Positions 24,802 to 34,393 are shown, numbered from the stretch's first letter. The stretch is DNA of 64,000 bases from SG8-40 sp963792855 (GCA_963792855.1 CAWBXZ010000006.1:310001-374000); one strand, 5' to 3'. The notes: generated by a model not told the origin, from the letters alone. Numbers and translations: made by a program.

Positions 24802-24826
24802 TTTTCCCGCTTCTCTCTCCGGGGTC

Positions 24827-24854
24827 GGGGCGGTCATGGGCCGCCCCTTTTTTT
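24827..24854 (+). terminator. Intrinsic terminator after the DUF3237 gene
   Basis: GGGGCGG (24827-24833) pairs with CCGCCCC (24841-24847), followed directly by seven T. This is the clearest rho-independent terminator in the window. Confidence 0.9.
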
Positions 24855-25134
24855 CTTCCTGAACAGGGTGTGTTCGACTCAGGCGCCCACCGCTGACGGG
24901 ACTGAACATGTAGTCGGCAGGCAAGACACGGTGCGGGTATCCCTCGCAGCGTGACATTTTTCCAGCGAAAACCCGCGTCCGGATTGTAGGCCGCCCGCCG
25001 CATGTCATCCGTTCGGGGTGATGTCGGGCTATCATGCAGCAGGTCAAGCCTTCCTGTCTTATCCACGTGAGTTTTCGAAATCGCTCTTCCGGCGTATTGG
25101 CGTCCAGGTCGAAGCCGGCCCCGGGATCTGCTCC

Positions 25135-26676
25135 ATGAGCAGCGCGCAGCAAGCCGCCGGGCGCCCGGGCGATGGGGATTCTCATGCCGTCATTGCGTCG
25201 AACCGATGGCTGGTGTTGGCGCTGGCCCAGGTCACCACGCTGACCTTCGGTATGGCGGTGACCGCGACAAACGTCGTGCTGCCGCAGATCCGCGGTGCGA
25301 TGTCGATCAACCACGATCAGGCGGCGTGGATCGTCACCGTCTTTCTCGTCGCGGCTGCGGTGGCCACGCCATTGACCGGATGGATGGCCGGATGGCTGGG
25401 CTGGCGCCGTTTCATGGTCACGGCGCTGGCCGGTTTTACGCTCTCCACGCTTGCTTGCGGGATGGCAGGCTCGCTGGAAATCCTGTTGGTTGCGCGTGCG
25501 GCGCAAGGCCTGTTCAGTGCACCGCTGATGCCGCTTGGGCAGGGGATGGTGCTTGCCTCGTTCCCCCGTCGCATGCATCCGTTGGTGCTCATGTTATGGG
25601 GCATCGGGGCCGTGATGGGACCGGTATTGGGGCCGGTTCTTGGCGGTCTGATCGCGGAGTCTCTGAACTGGCGCTGGGTTTTTCTGATGATGGTGCCCAT
25701 TGGCGTCCTGTCGGCCGTTCTTGCCGTTGTCGCGCTCGGTGACCAGGAACGAGGTACTTCGGGGCGCCTGGGCACAATTGGATTTATCTCGCTGGCCGTA
25801 TGCATGAGCAGCGCGCAACTGATGCTCGATCGCGGTCATCGGCTCGACTGGTTTGCGTCCTTTGAAATTCTTGCCGAAGCGGCCCTGATCGTCTTCACGC
25901 TCGGAATTTTCATCGCGCATACGAAGTTCTCCCGCAGACCGTTTTTGAATCCGCACATGTTCAGTGACTGGAACTTCAGCGTCGGGGTCGTGATGGCGTT
26001 GATCATGGGGGCCCTGAGTTTCACGACCATCGTGCTGTTTCCGTTGTTGCTGCAGGATTTGCGCGGTTACCCGGACTTGATGGTCGGTTATCTGATTTCG
26101 GCGCGCGGTCTGGGTAATCTGTTCAGCTTCGCCGTGGTCGTGCAACTGACGCGATACAGCGCCAGGCTGGCACTCGCCATCGGCATGGCGCTGCAATTCT
26201 GGGCCGCCTGGGAGATGACCCTGTTCGACATCAACATGACCGCATTTGATGTCATCTGGACGAATTTCGTGCAAGGGTTTGGGTTCGGCATTGCCTATAC
26301 GCCGATGACCGCGCTGGCGTTCGCCACGCTGCCGACAGGTTTCGTCGTGCAAGGCTCGGGGTTGATGATTCTGATGCGCAACTTCGGCAGCAGTCTGTTC
26401 ATCTCATTGAGCGTACTGGTGCTGTTGCGGTCCACGGCAGAGAATTACGCCGGCTTGAGTGCCGCAGTCAATCCGATGAACGAGGCGCTGCGTAACAGCG
26501 GACTTGTTGGCGGATGGGACCCGGATACCGTCAGGGGGCTTGCCGAGCTCAGCGCGGAGATCCAGCGCCAGGCGGAAATGGGCGGGTACCTGAACGCGTT
26601 TATGCTGTTCGCGATCGCAGCCGCCGTTGGATTCCCATGTGCGTGGTTGTTCCGTGAGCCGAAGAAGAGAGCGTGA
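25135..26676 (+). CDS. DHA2-type MFS multidrug transporter (EmrB/QacA family)
   Basis: A roughly 513-residue, 14-helix major facilitator. Visible features are TFGMAVTATNVVLPQIRGAM, WIVTVFLVAAAVATPLTGWMA, GWRRFM, the motif-C-like stretch GIGAVMGPVLGPVLGGLI and NWRWVFLMMVPIG. It lacks an obvious HlyD/EmrA partner gene beside it. It is likely a proton-coupled drug or toxicant exporter of the inner membrane. ATG at 25135 (MSSAQQAAG) is chosen because the first helix follows about 25 residues later; the open frame extends to 25018 with no better ribosome site. Confidence 0.85.
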   Translation: MSSAQQAAGRPGDGDSHAVIASNRWLVLALAQVTTLTFGMAVTATNVVLPQIRGAMSINHDQAAWIVTVFLVAAAVATPLTGWMAGWLGWRRFMVTALAGFTLSTLACGMAGSLEILLVARAAQGLFSAPLMPLGQGMVLASFPRRMHPLVLMLWGIGAVMGPVLGPVLGGLIAESLNWRWVFLMMVPIGVLSAVLAVVALGDQERGTSGRLGTIGFISLAVCMSSAQLMLDRGHRLDWFASFEILAEAALIVFTLGIFIAHTKFSRRPFLNPHMFSDWNFSVGVVMALIMGALSFTTIVLFPLLLQDLRGYPDLMVGYLISARGLGNLFSFAVVVQLTRYSARLALAIGMALQFWAAWEMTLFDINMTAFDVIWTNFVQGFGFGIAYTPMTALAFATLPTGFVVQGSGLMILMRNFGSSLFISLSVLVLLRSTAENYAGLSAAVNPMNEALRNSGLVGGWDPDTVRGLAELSAEIQRQAEMGGYLNAFMLFAIAAAVGFPCAWLFREPKKRA

Positions 26677-26986
26677 GCGCGAGGCGATTCGCTCGTGTCA
26701 TAGTTCCGGTCTGCAGGTGAGGGGCGCAAGTCCTGCACGAGAATGAGAAACCCAGGTCTGAATTTGAGCCTTTCCGCGCGCAGCGCTGCGTGGTTTGGCA
26801 GACTCCGGGAGAGGCATACAAGTTGGCCGGGGCGAAACGTCGCCAGCCGATTTCAGTGCGGTCGTTTCGATACGCGATCGTGTGCCCGTGGCCACCGGCC
26901 AATTTGACGGCTCATAGGGCGGGGGATAAAGTCCGTGTGAATAAAGGGGGCCCTGACCCTCAGAATATACAAAACCGGAGGAGCTT
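26677..26986. other. Intergenic region before the second TRAP operon
   Basis: About 310 bases with no gene I can support and no match to the leader blocks of the first TRAP locus. The promoter of the second TRAP operon should lie here but no clear -35/-10 pair was identified. Confidence 0.4.
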
Positions 26987-28081
26987 ATGTGGAAGGTTTG
27001 CAAGGAATGTACTGTGCTCGCCTTTGCGCTGTTGTTTGCAGCGGGATGTGGTGACGACGGCGATCAACAACAGGTGGCTTCTTCGGCGCAAGTGCAGCAG
27101 CGCGAGTTCCAGGTTGTCGGCACCTGGGGCAATCTGGCGCTTTGGAAGGAACACGAGAGCAAGTTCTGGGGCGAAACCCTGCCAGCCGCGTCCGGCGGCA
27201 AGCTGACGGCTAACGCAAAGCCCTACACGGAGGTCGGGCTGTCGGGCTTCGAGGTGATGCGACTGCTGAAGCTGGGTGTTTACGACGCGGTCCACGCAGT
27301 GGTGACGTATGTGGCGCAGGACTCGCCGGCGCTGGAGGGCATTGACCTCGCCGGTGTGGCGCAGGATCTGGATACCTACCGGAGTGCGATGGATGCCTAC
27401 AAGGGCGTTCTCTCGCGTGAGCTTGCCAGCAAGTACAACGCCAAATTGCTCATGGTCTATTCCTTTCCGAGCCAGCAGCTGTACTGCAACCTCGGAGACA
27501 AGAACAACACGAATGTGCATCTGGCCGATCTCAAGGGCAAGAAGATCCGTACTTACTCCACTACGCTGGGCGATTTCATCGAGGGGCTGAACGCGAGCGC
27601 GGTTACGATCGCTTTCGCCGAGGTGGTGCCGTCATTGCAAAAGGGCGTGGCCGACTGCGGCATCACCGGTACCGAACCCGCATACAACGCCAAGTGGTGG
27701 CAGGTTGTCACCCACAATATCCGTGTGCGGCTGGGCTACGCCGCGACAGTTCTGGCCATGAACATGGACACGTGGAACAGTCTCAATGACGAAACAAAAG
27801 ACCTGATGACCGCGCAGATCGCCGCGCTCGAAGACCAGATCTGGGTTGCGACCAAGATCGCCGACCAGCAGGGCATGGACTGCAATGCGAGCGGCCCCTG
27901 TCCGATGGGCGAACCGGGCGGCATGGTGCCGGTCGAGCCGAACGCGGCAGACCAGGCGCAGCTTCGCGAGATTGTCGAGAACTACGTGGTCAAGCGCTGG
28001 GCCGAACGTTGCGGCAAAGAATGCACACAGGAGTGGAACGACACAGTCGGACAGGTGGTAAAAGTCAAGGCGCCGCTCTGA
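26987..28081 (+). CDS. TRAP transporter solute-binding lipoprotein of the second operon (DctP family, Cys-rich C-terminal region)
   Basis: A 364-residue receptor with GGAGG before the ATG and a lipobox AAGC21. DctP-fold segments are EFQVVGTWGNLALWKEHES, VHLADLKGKKIRTYSTTL, FAEVVPSLQKGVADCGITG and VLAMNMDTWNSLNDETKDLM. It is only distantly related to the array copies, so this is an independent system. Near the C-terminus it carries DCNASGPCPMGEPGG and AERCGKECTQEW, two closely spaced cysteine pairs unusual for this family and probably disulfide-bonded in the periplasm. It forms a standard receptor-small-large operon with the next two genes. Confidence 0.88.
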   Translation: MWKVCKECTVLAFALLFAAGCGDDGDQQQVASSAQVQQREFQVVGTWGNLALWKEHESKFWGETLPAASGGKLTANAKPYTEVGLSGFEVMRLLKLGVYDAVHAVVTYVAQDSPALEGIDLAGVAQDLDTYRSAMDAYKGVLSRELASKYNAKLLMVYSFPSQQLYCNLGDKNNTNVHLADLKGKKIRTYSTTLGDFIEGLNASAVTIAFAEVVPSLQKGVADCGITGTEPAYNAKWWQVVTHNIRVRLGYAATVLAMNMDTWNSLNDETKDLMTAQIAALEDQIWVATKIADQQGMDCNASGPCPMGEPGGMVPVEPNAADQAQLREIVENYVVKRWAERCGKECTQEWNDTVGQVVKVKAPL

Positions 28082-28150
28082 ACATGGCGGCCAGTGCTGT
28101 AGCCGGGGGTCGTCATTGCGCCCTCGTGTCGTGAAAGGGAGCGCAAAGGC

Positions 28151-28747
28151 ATGAAGTTTCTCGCGCGCCTTCACACCGGCTTCGAACGTGTCTCGCGCGT
28201 CGCAGTGTGGATCGGCGGCGGCGCACTCCTGCTGTGCGCATTCATGGTGAGCATTGACGTCATCATGCGCAAGCTGTTCTCGATCACGATGAGCGGCTCG
28301 GACGAGATTTCGGGCTATGCGTTCGCAGCGGCGACCGCGTGGGCCTACTCCTACGCCTTGCTGCATCGGTCGCACATACGTATCGACGCGCTCTATGGTG
28401 TCCTGCCCGTATGGCTGCGATCCATCCTTGATGCGGTGGGCCTGGCATTACTGCTGTACTACATGGCATACCTTGCCAACAACGCGGTGGATGTATTGCT
28501 GACGTCGTGGGAACACGACTCGGTTTCCATCACCACGCTAAGTGTGCCGCAATGGATACCCCAACTGCTTTGGGTTGGCGGCCTGTGCTGGTTCGTTATC
28601 ACGCTTGCGTTCCTGCTCGTCTATGTTCTCGTGTCGCTGCTGCGCGGTGATGTCACCACTGTCCAGAATGTCGCGGGTGCGCTGAGCGCCGAGAAGAGGA
28701 TCGACGAGGAAACGCAGGGTATGGACGCCATGAGCAAGGCGAACTGA
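28151..28747 (+). CDS. dctQ: TRAP transporter small membrane subunit (DctQ), second operon
   Basis: A 198-residue membrane protein with four hydrophobic segments and the family pattern GGGALLLCAFMVSIDVIMRKLF, SGSDEISGYAFAAATAWAYS and HIRIDALY. It assembles with the following DctM. Its stop shares one base with the dctM start (TGATG), indicating coupled translation. Confidence 0.88.
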   Translation: MKFLARLHTGFERVSRVAVWIGGGALLLCAFMVSIDVIMRKLFSITMSGSDEISGYAFAAATAWAYSYALLHRSHIRIDALYGVLPVWLRSILDAVGLALLLYYMAYLANNAVDVLLTSWEHDSVSITTLSVPQWIPQLLWVGGLCWFVITLAFLLVYVLVSLLRGDVTTVQNVAGALSAEKRIDEETQGMDAMSKAN

Positions 28748-30037
28748 TGCTCCACTGGATCATCATCATCCTGCTGGTGCTGGTGTTCGCCGCCGTTCCG
28801 GTGGCGGCCGCGCTCGGCATACTGAGCCTGTCTCTCGACGAGTTGTACATGAACGGCCGCCTGTCCCGCGCGATCGGCGAGTTCACCTGGGACAAGAGCA
28901 AGGAATACATCCTCGTCGCTATCCCGATGTTCATTCTGCTTGGAGAGATCATGCTGCGCGCCGGGATCGCGAAGCGGATGTACGAAGCGGTGGTGGAGTG
29001 GCTGTCGTGGCTGCCGGGCGGGTTGATGCACGCCAACATCGGTTCGTGCGCGATCTTTGCGGCCTCGTCCGGGTCGAGTGTGGCGACGGCGGCGACCGTC
29101 GGGACGGTCGCCTATCCGGAGATTGAAAAGCGCCGCTACAGCGAGCGGTTGTTTCTTGGATCGCTCGCTGCTGGCGGCACGCTGGGGATCCTGATTCCGC
29201 CGTCCATCAGTCTCATCATTTACGGTTTGATTACCGATACGTCGGTACCCGAACTGTATCTGGCCGGAATCATTCCCGGCCTGATGCTGTCCATGTTGTT
29301 TATTGGCGCTATCGTGATCGCCTGCAGCGTGCGCAAAGGCTGGGGCGGCGACACCGGTGAAGACTTCCTGGCGCAAACGCATACGGGTGCTCCCCGATCT
29401 CATCCCCCCGATATTGTTGTTCGGCGTCGTTGTCGGTTCGATTTATGCCGGCGTCGCCACGCCGACGGAAGCAGCCTCACTCGGTGTGGTATTTTCGCTG
29501 GGCCTCGCTGCATGGACTCGCAGCCTGAGTTTGCGCATGCTGCGCGAAGCATTCGAAGGGACCATGCGCACGACGGCGATGATCATGCTGATCATTCTCG
29601 CCGCCGTGTTTCTTAATTTCATCCTCGGTTTCATCGGCGTCACCCAGGGGCTGCTCGACCTCATTACCGGTCTCGGTCTCACGCCGATGCAGACCATGCT
29701 GCTGCTGGTGGTTTTCTACCTGATCCTCGGCATGTTCATGGAAACGCTGTCCATGTTGCTGACCACCGTGCCGATTGTTTTCCCGATCGTCGTGCACATG
29801 GGTTTTGACCCGGTCTGGTTCGGCATCATGATCACGGTGCTCATGGAAGCGGCGCTGATTACCCCGCCCATCGGGGTCAATCTGTACGTGGTGCATGGCG
29901 TGCGCGCCCGCGGTGGCCCGTTCAACGACGTGGCCTACGGTGCATTGCCCTTCGTGCTGATGATGATCGTGATGGTAGGGTTGTTGCTCGCCTTTCCGCA
30001 GTTGGCGCTCTACCTGCCCACAATGGTTTACCGGTGA
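28747..30037 (+). CDS. dctM: TRAP transporter large membrane subunit (DctM), second operon, one frameshift
   Basis: A roughly 430-residue permease once corrected. The first part has VAIPMFILLGEIMLRAGIA, SSGSSVATAATVGTVAYPEI and GTLGILIPPSISLIIYG. After KGWGGDT the frame is lost. Skipping one base of GG at 29356-29357 gives TVKTSWRKRIRVLPDLIPP, then GVATPTEAASLGV, ETLSMLLTTVPIVFPI and ITPPIGVNLYVVHG to a stop at 30037. Both halves fit one DctM exactly, so I treat it as one gene with a +1 insertion. Uncorrected, it would end at 29616 and lack the second half of the transport core. Confidence 0.85.
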
Positions 30038-30203
30038 TGCGCGCGAGACGGAATTCGCCGCATGGCAGGCAAAGGACAGCACACCATAGGTGTGCGGGCA
30101 ATACGGGGTGCACTGATCATGTTCTTGGACGGGCGGCAACGATGCGTGGACAAACGCCTGAAGTACCTGTCTGCTGACTCTGCGTTTGACTTCAAAGTAG
30201 CTT

Positions 30204-30494
30204 ATGACATCGAACAGAAAAAAAGCCGTAGCGATCCAGCAAATTGACAATGAGCGAGTCATTGTTACCGAGTGGCGGTTTGCGCCTGGAGCAGAAACCG
30301 GGTGGCATAAACATGGTTATGACTACGTTGTTGTTCCCGGCATGGATGGCAAGCTGCTTCTTGAAACCGCGAATGGCAACAGCATCGCCGAACTGAAGGC
30401 CGGCCAATCGTATTACAGGCCTGCCGGTGTGGAACACAATGTCGTTAACGCAAACGAGTTCGAGTTCTACTTCGTTGAAATCGAGTTGCGCTGA
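30204..30494 (+). CDS. Small cupin-domain protein
   Basis: A 96-residue single-domain cupin. Motif 1 reads GAETGWHKHGYDYVVVPGMDG with two metal-binding histidines and a later acidic residue; motif 2 reads GQSYYRPAGVEHNVVN with the third histidine. There is no signal peptide, so it is cytoplasmic. Stand-alone cupins of this size can be metal-dependent oxygenases, isomerases or ligand sensors; which applies is not visible. It lies 166 bases after the second TRAP operon on the same strand and may be linked to its substrate, but this is only positional. Confidence 0.8.
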   Translation: MTSNRKKAVAIQQIDNERVIVTEWRFAPGAETGWHKHGYDYVVVPGMDGKLLLETANGNSIAELKAGQSYYRPAGVEHNVVNANEFEFYFVEIELR

Positions 30495-30600
30495 ATTCCG
30501 GGTTTCTGGACGTGGCCCTCGGTTTTCCGCTGGCCACTGGTGATCCGCTCGCCTGCGATGCGGCGAATTCAACTCTTGGTGATTCAGCAAATGCTGGTAG

Positions 30601-31000
30601 GCCGGGGGTAGCCCGGCGGCTAGTTACTTTTCTTGCGTGGCCAAGAAAGGTAACCAAAGAAGGCCGCCCCGCTGAACCGCCCTTCGGGATGCCCTGCGTT
30701 ACTCGAAGCGACAGGCGGCTGCGGAACTCGCCCGCGCGTGAAGCGCGCGGACTCAGACAGTCCTCGCCGACTTCCCCTGTCGCCTCTGCGTTACTCGGCG
30801 GTTCAGAAGGGGGGAAGTGTTCTGACGTTTGCAGTAGGTGGAACAACGTGAGCCCGCGCAGTGTTGAACTCCACTCATGCCGCACAAGGCAGCGCAGGAT
30901 CAAACCGGTATCGGGGTGCCTTTCTCTTTGGTTACTTTCTCAGGTTTCCTTCAAAGCTGGCATGCAAGAGAAAGTAACTGGCCGCCGGGCTACCCCCGGC
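30601..31000. repeat. 400-bp structured repeat, copy A (MITE-like, terminal inverted repeats)
   Basis: It begins GCCGGGGGTAGCCCGGCGGC and ends with its reverse complement; the inverted ends extend further as TAGTTACTTTTCTTGC against GCAAGAGAAAGTAACTG. Internal hairpins include GTTACTTTTCTTG (30623-30635) with CAAGAAAGGTAAC (30642-30654), CCGCGCG..CGCGCGG and GGACTcagacAGTCC. It is closely similar to copy C. Sequences of this type recur in many proteobacterial genomes and generate spurious long reading frames; no gene is called in it. Confidence 0.85.
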
Positions 31001-31434
31001 CTACCAGCCCCTAAAAAGAAGGTGCAAGCGCCAAGGCCGTCGGGTGACACCAGCCCGGGGTGTTAAATCGAAAACAACCCGGCATATCAGTTCGTAGCCC
31101 TCGGTTCTTATGCTACCGAAGCCAGCGCTGTTGACCTGTCCTGGCGTACCCGTAATCGGGTCGGATCTGGGCAACGTTCTTGCATGAAAATACGCTCGCG
31201 GAATTCTGGTGCTTGCCGGGACTTTGGAATCCGGGTTTTTACGTTCAAAATGGCATCCCGATAAGAAGTCGATCATTCCACGCGCTAATCGCCTCTTCCG
31301 GCAAGTCGATGCTGACACCCTTGCTTACGCTACCCTCCTGACGGGCTACACTTCCTTTACAACGCCAATAACAGTTCGGTCTTGTATCCAGCTCAAATTG
31401 ACGGCACAGGAAACACCACGCGCGTGAGGCTGAA
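31001..31434. other. Spacer between repeat copy A and the MFS gene
   Basis: About 430 bases with no gene or repeat I can support. It presumably contains the MFS promoter. Confidence 0.4.
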
Positions 31435-32898
31435 ATGGAAAGTCTGATTCCCAACCGGGAAGATAGTCGCAGTCATCGGAGAGCCACACTGCGCAAAACC
31501 TTGCGTTGTTCGCAGCAGGAAGCAGTCGCCTCGGCGACCATGACAGGCACCAACGATAACTTCCTCAATGCGTTCGCCATCTCTCTCCAGGCGACGGCCT
31601 TGCAGATGGGCTGGCTTACAGCCATTCCGCAATTATTTGGCGCAGTCTGGCAGATCATCTCGGTCTGGCTGGGAAACCACATCAAACGTAAACCGCTGGT
31701 TGTCGGTGTGGCACTTCTGCAAAGCATAATCGTGGGTTTGATGGCATTGCTCGCGGTCGCCAATGGCTTGGGAGAGATGCAATCCAGCCGGGTTCTCTGG
31801 TTGATCGTACTTGCCGTTGGCTATTTCTCGTGCATCAATATCGTTCAGCCGCATTGGCGTGCCTGGATGGGCGGCCTGGTACCGAGGTCGCGCAGAGGGG
31901 TTTTCTTCGCCGCGCGCTCCCGCTTGACCATGGTGGCGTCGTTGCTTGTATTTGTCGGCGGCGGTGTGTTGTTGTCCTACACCGACGCGGCCAATCGCGC
32001 CTGGCTGGGGTTTGGCCTGTTATTCGGCGTCGCCGCGATTGGTCGCCTTGTTTCCGCCATCCTGTTGTGGTGCATGCACGATCCCGAATCGGAGTCTGCG
32101 CCGACCGCGATGCGCTTGCGTGACAGCTGGTTACACATCAGGGAGTCCTTGAAAGACCCGACGTTCCGCCACTACAGCTTTTTCGTCGCCTGTTTTCAGG
32201 GCGCAGTAGCGGTCTCCGCGCCGTTCTTCGCCGTGTATTTATTGCGTGATCTGCAATTCACTTACCTTGAGTTCACACTGAACAGCGTTGCCTCGATCGC
32301 CATGCAGTTTCTTATGTTGCGTTTCTGGGGCCGTTTCAGTGACCGTTTCGGAAATCATCTCGTGATGGTGATTTCGAGTTGCGCAATTCCAGTGATTCCA
32401 CTGGTCTGGCTGGTATCGCCTGATCCGCTGTACCTGATACTTGTCCAGGTCGTGTCAGGAATTTTCTGGAGTGGATTTACGTTGAGTACGGCGAACTACT
32501 TGTACGATATCCGTCCCCACCATACAAATTTCGCGCTGTACGCAGCGGTTCAGTCCGGCAGCAGCGCCCTGATGGTTTTTTGCGGCGGATTGCTTGGTGG
32601 TTACTTGGCCCGATACGCTCCGACGATTGCCGATGCCATGGTCGAAATCTGGGAACCGGGCAGTGATCTTTTTATTGTATTCGTCGCCACAGCAATTCTG
32701 CGCGGCGCGATCGTCGCCTGGTTCATGCCGCGCCTGAAAGAACCCAGAATCCGGAGTCGGCCAAAATTACTCGATGTAATATTTCGCATTGCACGCATCA
32801 GTTCAGTATCCGGCGTCTCTCTTGACTGGATGAGTGTGACCCGCAAGGACACAACGGCCGAGAAACGGGGATCGGAGACGCCAAAAGAACCGGACTAG
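31435..32898 (+). CDS. MFS transporter bracketed by structured repeats
   Basis: A 487-residue, 12-helix permease. The stretch after a hydrophilic N-terminus of about 35 residues reads ASATMTGTNDNFLNAFAISL, followed by QMGWLTAIPQLFGAVWQ and PRSRRGVFFAARSRLTMVAS, typical of a YfkF/bacteriophage-less MFS group of unknown substrate seen in diverse bacteria. WGRFSDRFGNH matches the conserved cytoplasmic loop of the second half. The C-terminus (about 45 residues) is hydrophilic and charged. Repeat copy A lies 435 bases upstream and copies B and C begin 72 and 225 bases downstream, so the gene may have moved or rearranged through them. Confidence 0.75.
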   Translation: MESLIPNREDSRSHRRATLRKTLRCSQQEAVASATMTGTNDNFLNAFAISLQATALQMGWLTAIPQLFGAVWQIISVWLGNHIKRKPLVVGVALLQSIIVGLMALLAVANGLGEMQSSRVLWLIVLAVGYFSCINIVQPHWRAWMGGLVPRSRRGVFFAARSRLTMVASLLVFVGGGVLLSYTDAANRAWLGFGLLFGVAAIGRLVSAILLWCMHDPESESAPTAMRLRDSWLHIRESLKDPTFRHYSFFVACFQGAVAVSAPFFAVYLLRDLQFTYLEFTLNSVASIAMQFLMLRFWGRFSDRFGNHLVMVISSCAIPVIPLVWLVSPDPLYLILVQVVSGIFWSGFTLSTANYLYDIRPHHTNFALYAAVQSGSSALMVFCGGLLGGYLARYAPTIADAMVEIWEPGSDLFIVFVATAILRGAIVAWFMPRLKEPRIRSRPKLLDVIFRIARISSVSGVSLDWMSVTRKDTTAEKRGSETPKEPD

Positions 32899-32969
32899 CC
32901 AGGCGGGACGATCGTCTTGGGTGCTCTATTCGCGGTAGGGAAATGCGCCTGTTCTTTCTGGATCGGCTG

Positions 32970-33057
32970 GCCGGGGGTAACCCGGCGGCTGCGGACTCAG
33001 ACAGTCCTCGCCGACTTCCCCTGTCGCCTCTGCGTTACTCGGCGGTTCAGAAGGGGA
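32970..33057. repeat. Structured repeat, copy B (internally deleted and 3'-truncated)
   Basis: It starts with GCCGGGGGTAACCCGGCGGCT like copies A and C, then jumps to GCGGACTCAGACAGTCC and on to GCGGTTCAGAAGGGGA, where similarity stops. Comparison with copy A shows two deletions whose joints fall at short direct repeats (GGCGGCT and GCGGA). Confidence 0.8.
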
Positions 33058-33122
33058 CTGGTGAGCGGAGTGTAATTGGTTAAGGCTCGGGGTTTATCAC
33101 CGGGCCGAAGTGTCGCTGACTA

Positions 33123-33527
33123 GCCGGGGGTAGCCCGGCGGCTACCCACCTTTCTTGCGCGGCCAAGAAAGGTGGGCCAAAGAAGGCCGCCCCGCTGAAC
33201 CGTCCCTTCGGGATGCCCTGCGTTACTCGAAGCGACAGGCGGCTGCGGAACTCGCCCGCGCGCTACGCGCGCGGACTCAGACAGTCCTCGCCGACTTCCC
33301 CTGTCGCTTCTGCGTTACTCGGCGGTTCAGAAGGGGGAAAAGTGCGTTGAGCCGTTGCAGCAGATTGAACAATGCGAGGTCCGCGCAGTGTTGAACTCCC
33401 CTTATGCCGCACCGGGCAGCGCAGGAATAAAGCGGCATTGGGGTGCCTTTCTCTTTGGTTGCTTTCTCAGGATTCTTTCAAAGCTGGCATGCAAGAGAAA
33501 GTGACTAGCCGCCGGGCTACCCCCGGC
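33123..33527. repeat. 405-bp structured repeat, copy C
   Basis: It has the same terminal inverted repeats as copy A, GCCGGGGGTAGCCCGGCGGC and its complement. The first hairpin stem is CCCACCTTTCTTG (33145-33157) with CAAGAAAGGTGGG (33164-33176). Both arms differ from copy A but still pair perfectly. It lies head-to-tail with copy A, with the MFS gene and copy B between. Confidence 0.85.
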
Positions 33528-33607
33528 CTGCGGGCGTCGATGAAATTGACTGCCTGAAACGATCAAGAACTGCGGGTCGAAACGAGCACGGCTCGTTCGA
33601 TAACCGA

Positions 33608-34393
33608 TCAGTCTGGCAGTCTGCTGAACCGAATCGTCCCCTTGTCCATGCCTTCCTGGATTACCGAAATGCCGCCGCCGCGGATCATCCACTCGAGACG
33701 GTGGTCGCGGTACTGCCGGATGATCTTGCCCTCGGCAATGAGTGCGGCCATGTCGGGCAGATTCGCAACCACCTGCTTCATCTGATCGATCACTTTCGAT
33801 ACGCATTCCTGCTGATTGACGCGTTCAAGCCATTTTGCCAGCCGTGAGTCTTTGGCCGGCTCCATGCCCGCAGCGGCAGAGCGGTTAACGTAAGGCGCAA
33901 CGCTGATATCGCCCCAGCCGAAACGTTCGCCGTTGAACCAGGTACGGTCACCAAGCTGGCTATCGAGCCATCCCTGCAATTGCCTGATATTGGATTGCGA
34001 AAACGCGACCAGTTTGTCCGCCAGCGCGCCGCTCGCACGCCTGAAGCGCGTGACCTCCATGTGACCCCAGTTGTTGGGTTCGTAGAGGGTGTCCATGACA
34101 TCCTCGATCATGCGCACGCGTGCCCGCTCGTCGGGCGCTTTTGGCAACAGCGCCGGGCTTGGCCACTTGTCCTCGAGGTACTCGAGGATGATCGTCGAAT
34201 CGAACAATTGCACATCGCCGTCGATCAGGGCCGGTATCTCGGCGCGCGGACTGGCATCGAGGAACTCGCCGCCGGCCTTGCCGACCGCCAGCCCTTCCGG
34301 CGTGACGGCGTTGAATTCGAGGTTCTTGAAAAGCAGTGCCATTTTCGCTTTCATGGCATAGGCAGAAAGAGGGTGTTCGTACAATGTCAGCAA
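33608..34393 (-). CDS. Glutathione S-transferase family protein
   Basis: A protein of about 261 residues with the thioredoxin-like N-terminal domain (LTLYEHPLSAYAMKAKMAL, SPRAEIPALIDGDVQLFDST, IILEYLEDKWPSP) and an all-helical C-terminal domain (GDRTWFNGERFGWGDISVAPYV). The serine in HPLSAYAMK is the likely glutathione-activating residue. The C-terminal end is longer than usual by about 40 residues. TTG at 34393 has GGAG seven bases upstream and starts at the usual family position; ATG at 34435 would add 14 residues without a ribosome site. It probably conjugates or isomerises an electrophile. Confidence 0.83.
   Translation of the reverse strand: MLTLYEHPLSAYAMKAKMALLFKNLEFNAVTPEGLAVGKAGGEFLDASPRAEIPALIDGDVQLFDSTIILEYLEDKWPSPALLPKAPDERARVRMIEDVMDTLYEPNNWGHMEVTRFRRASGALADKLVAFSQSNIRQLQGWLDSQLGDRTWFNGERFGWGDISVAPYVNRSAAAGMEPAKDSRLAKWLERVNQQECVSKVIDQMKQVVANLPDMAALIAEGKIIRQYRDHRLEWMIRGGGISVIQEGMDKGTIRFSRLPD

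Noticed and set aside
30512..31066. A 184-residue open frame across repeat copy A
   Set aside because: It consists of the structured repeat read as protein, the kind of spurious frame such repeats produce in many genomes; pairing, not codons, is conserved between copies.
30601..33527. CRISPR array or composite transposon
   Set aside because: The repeats are ~400 bp, irregularly spaced and few, with no cas gene and no transposase reading frame between or beside them.
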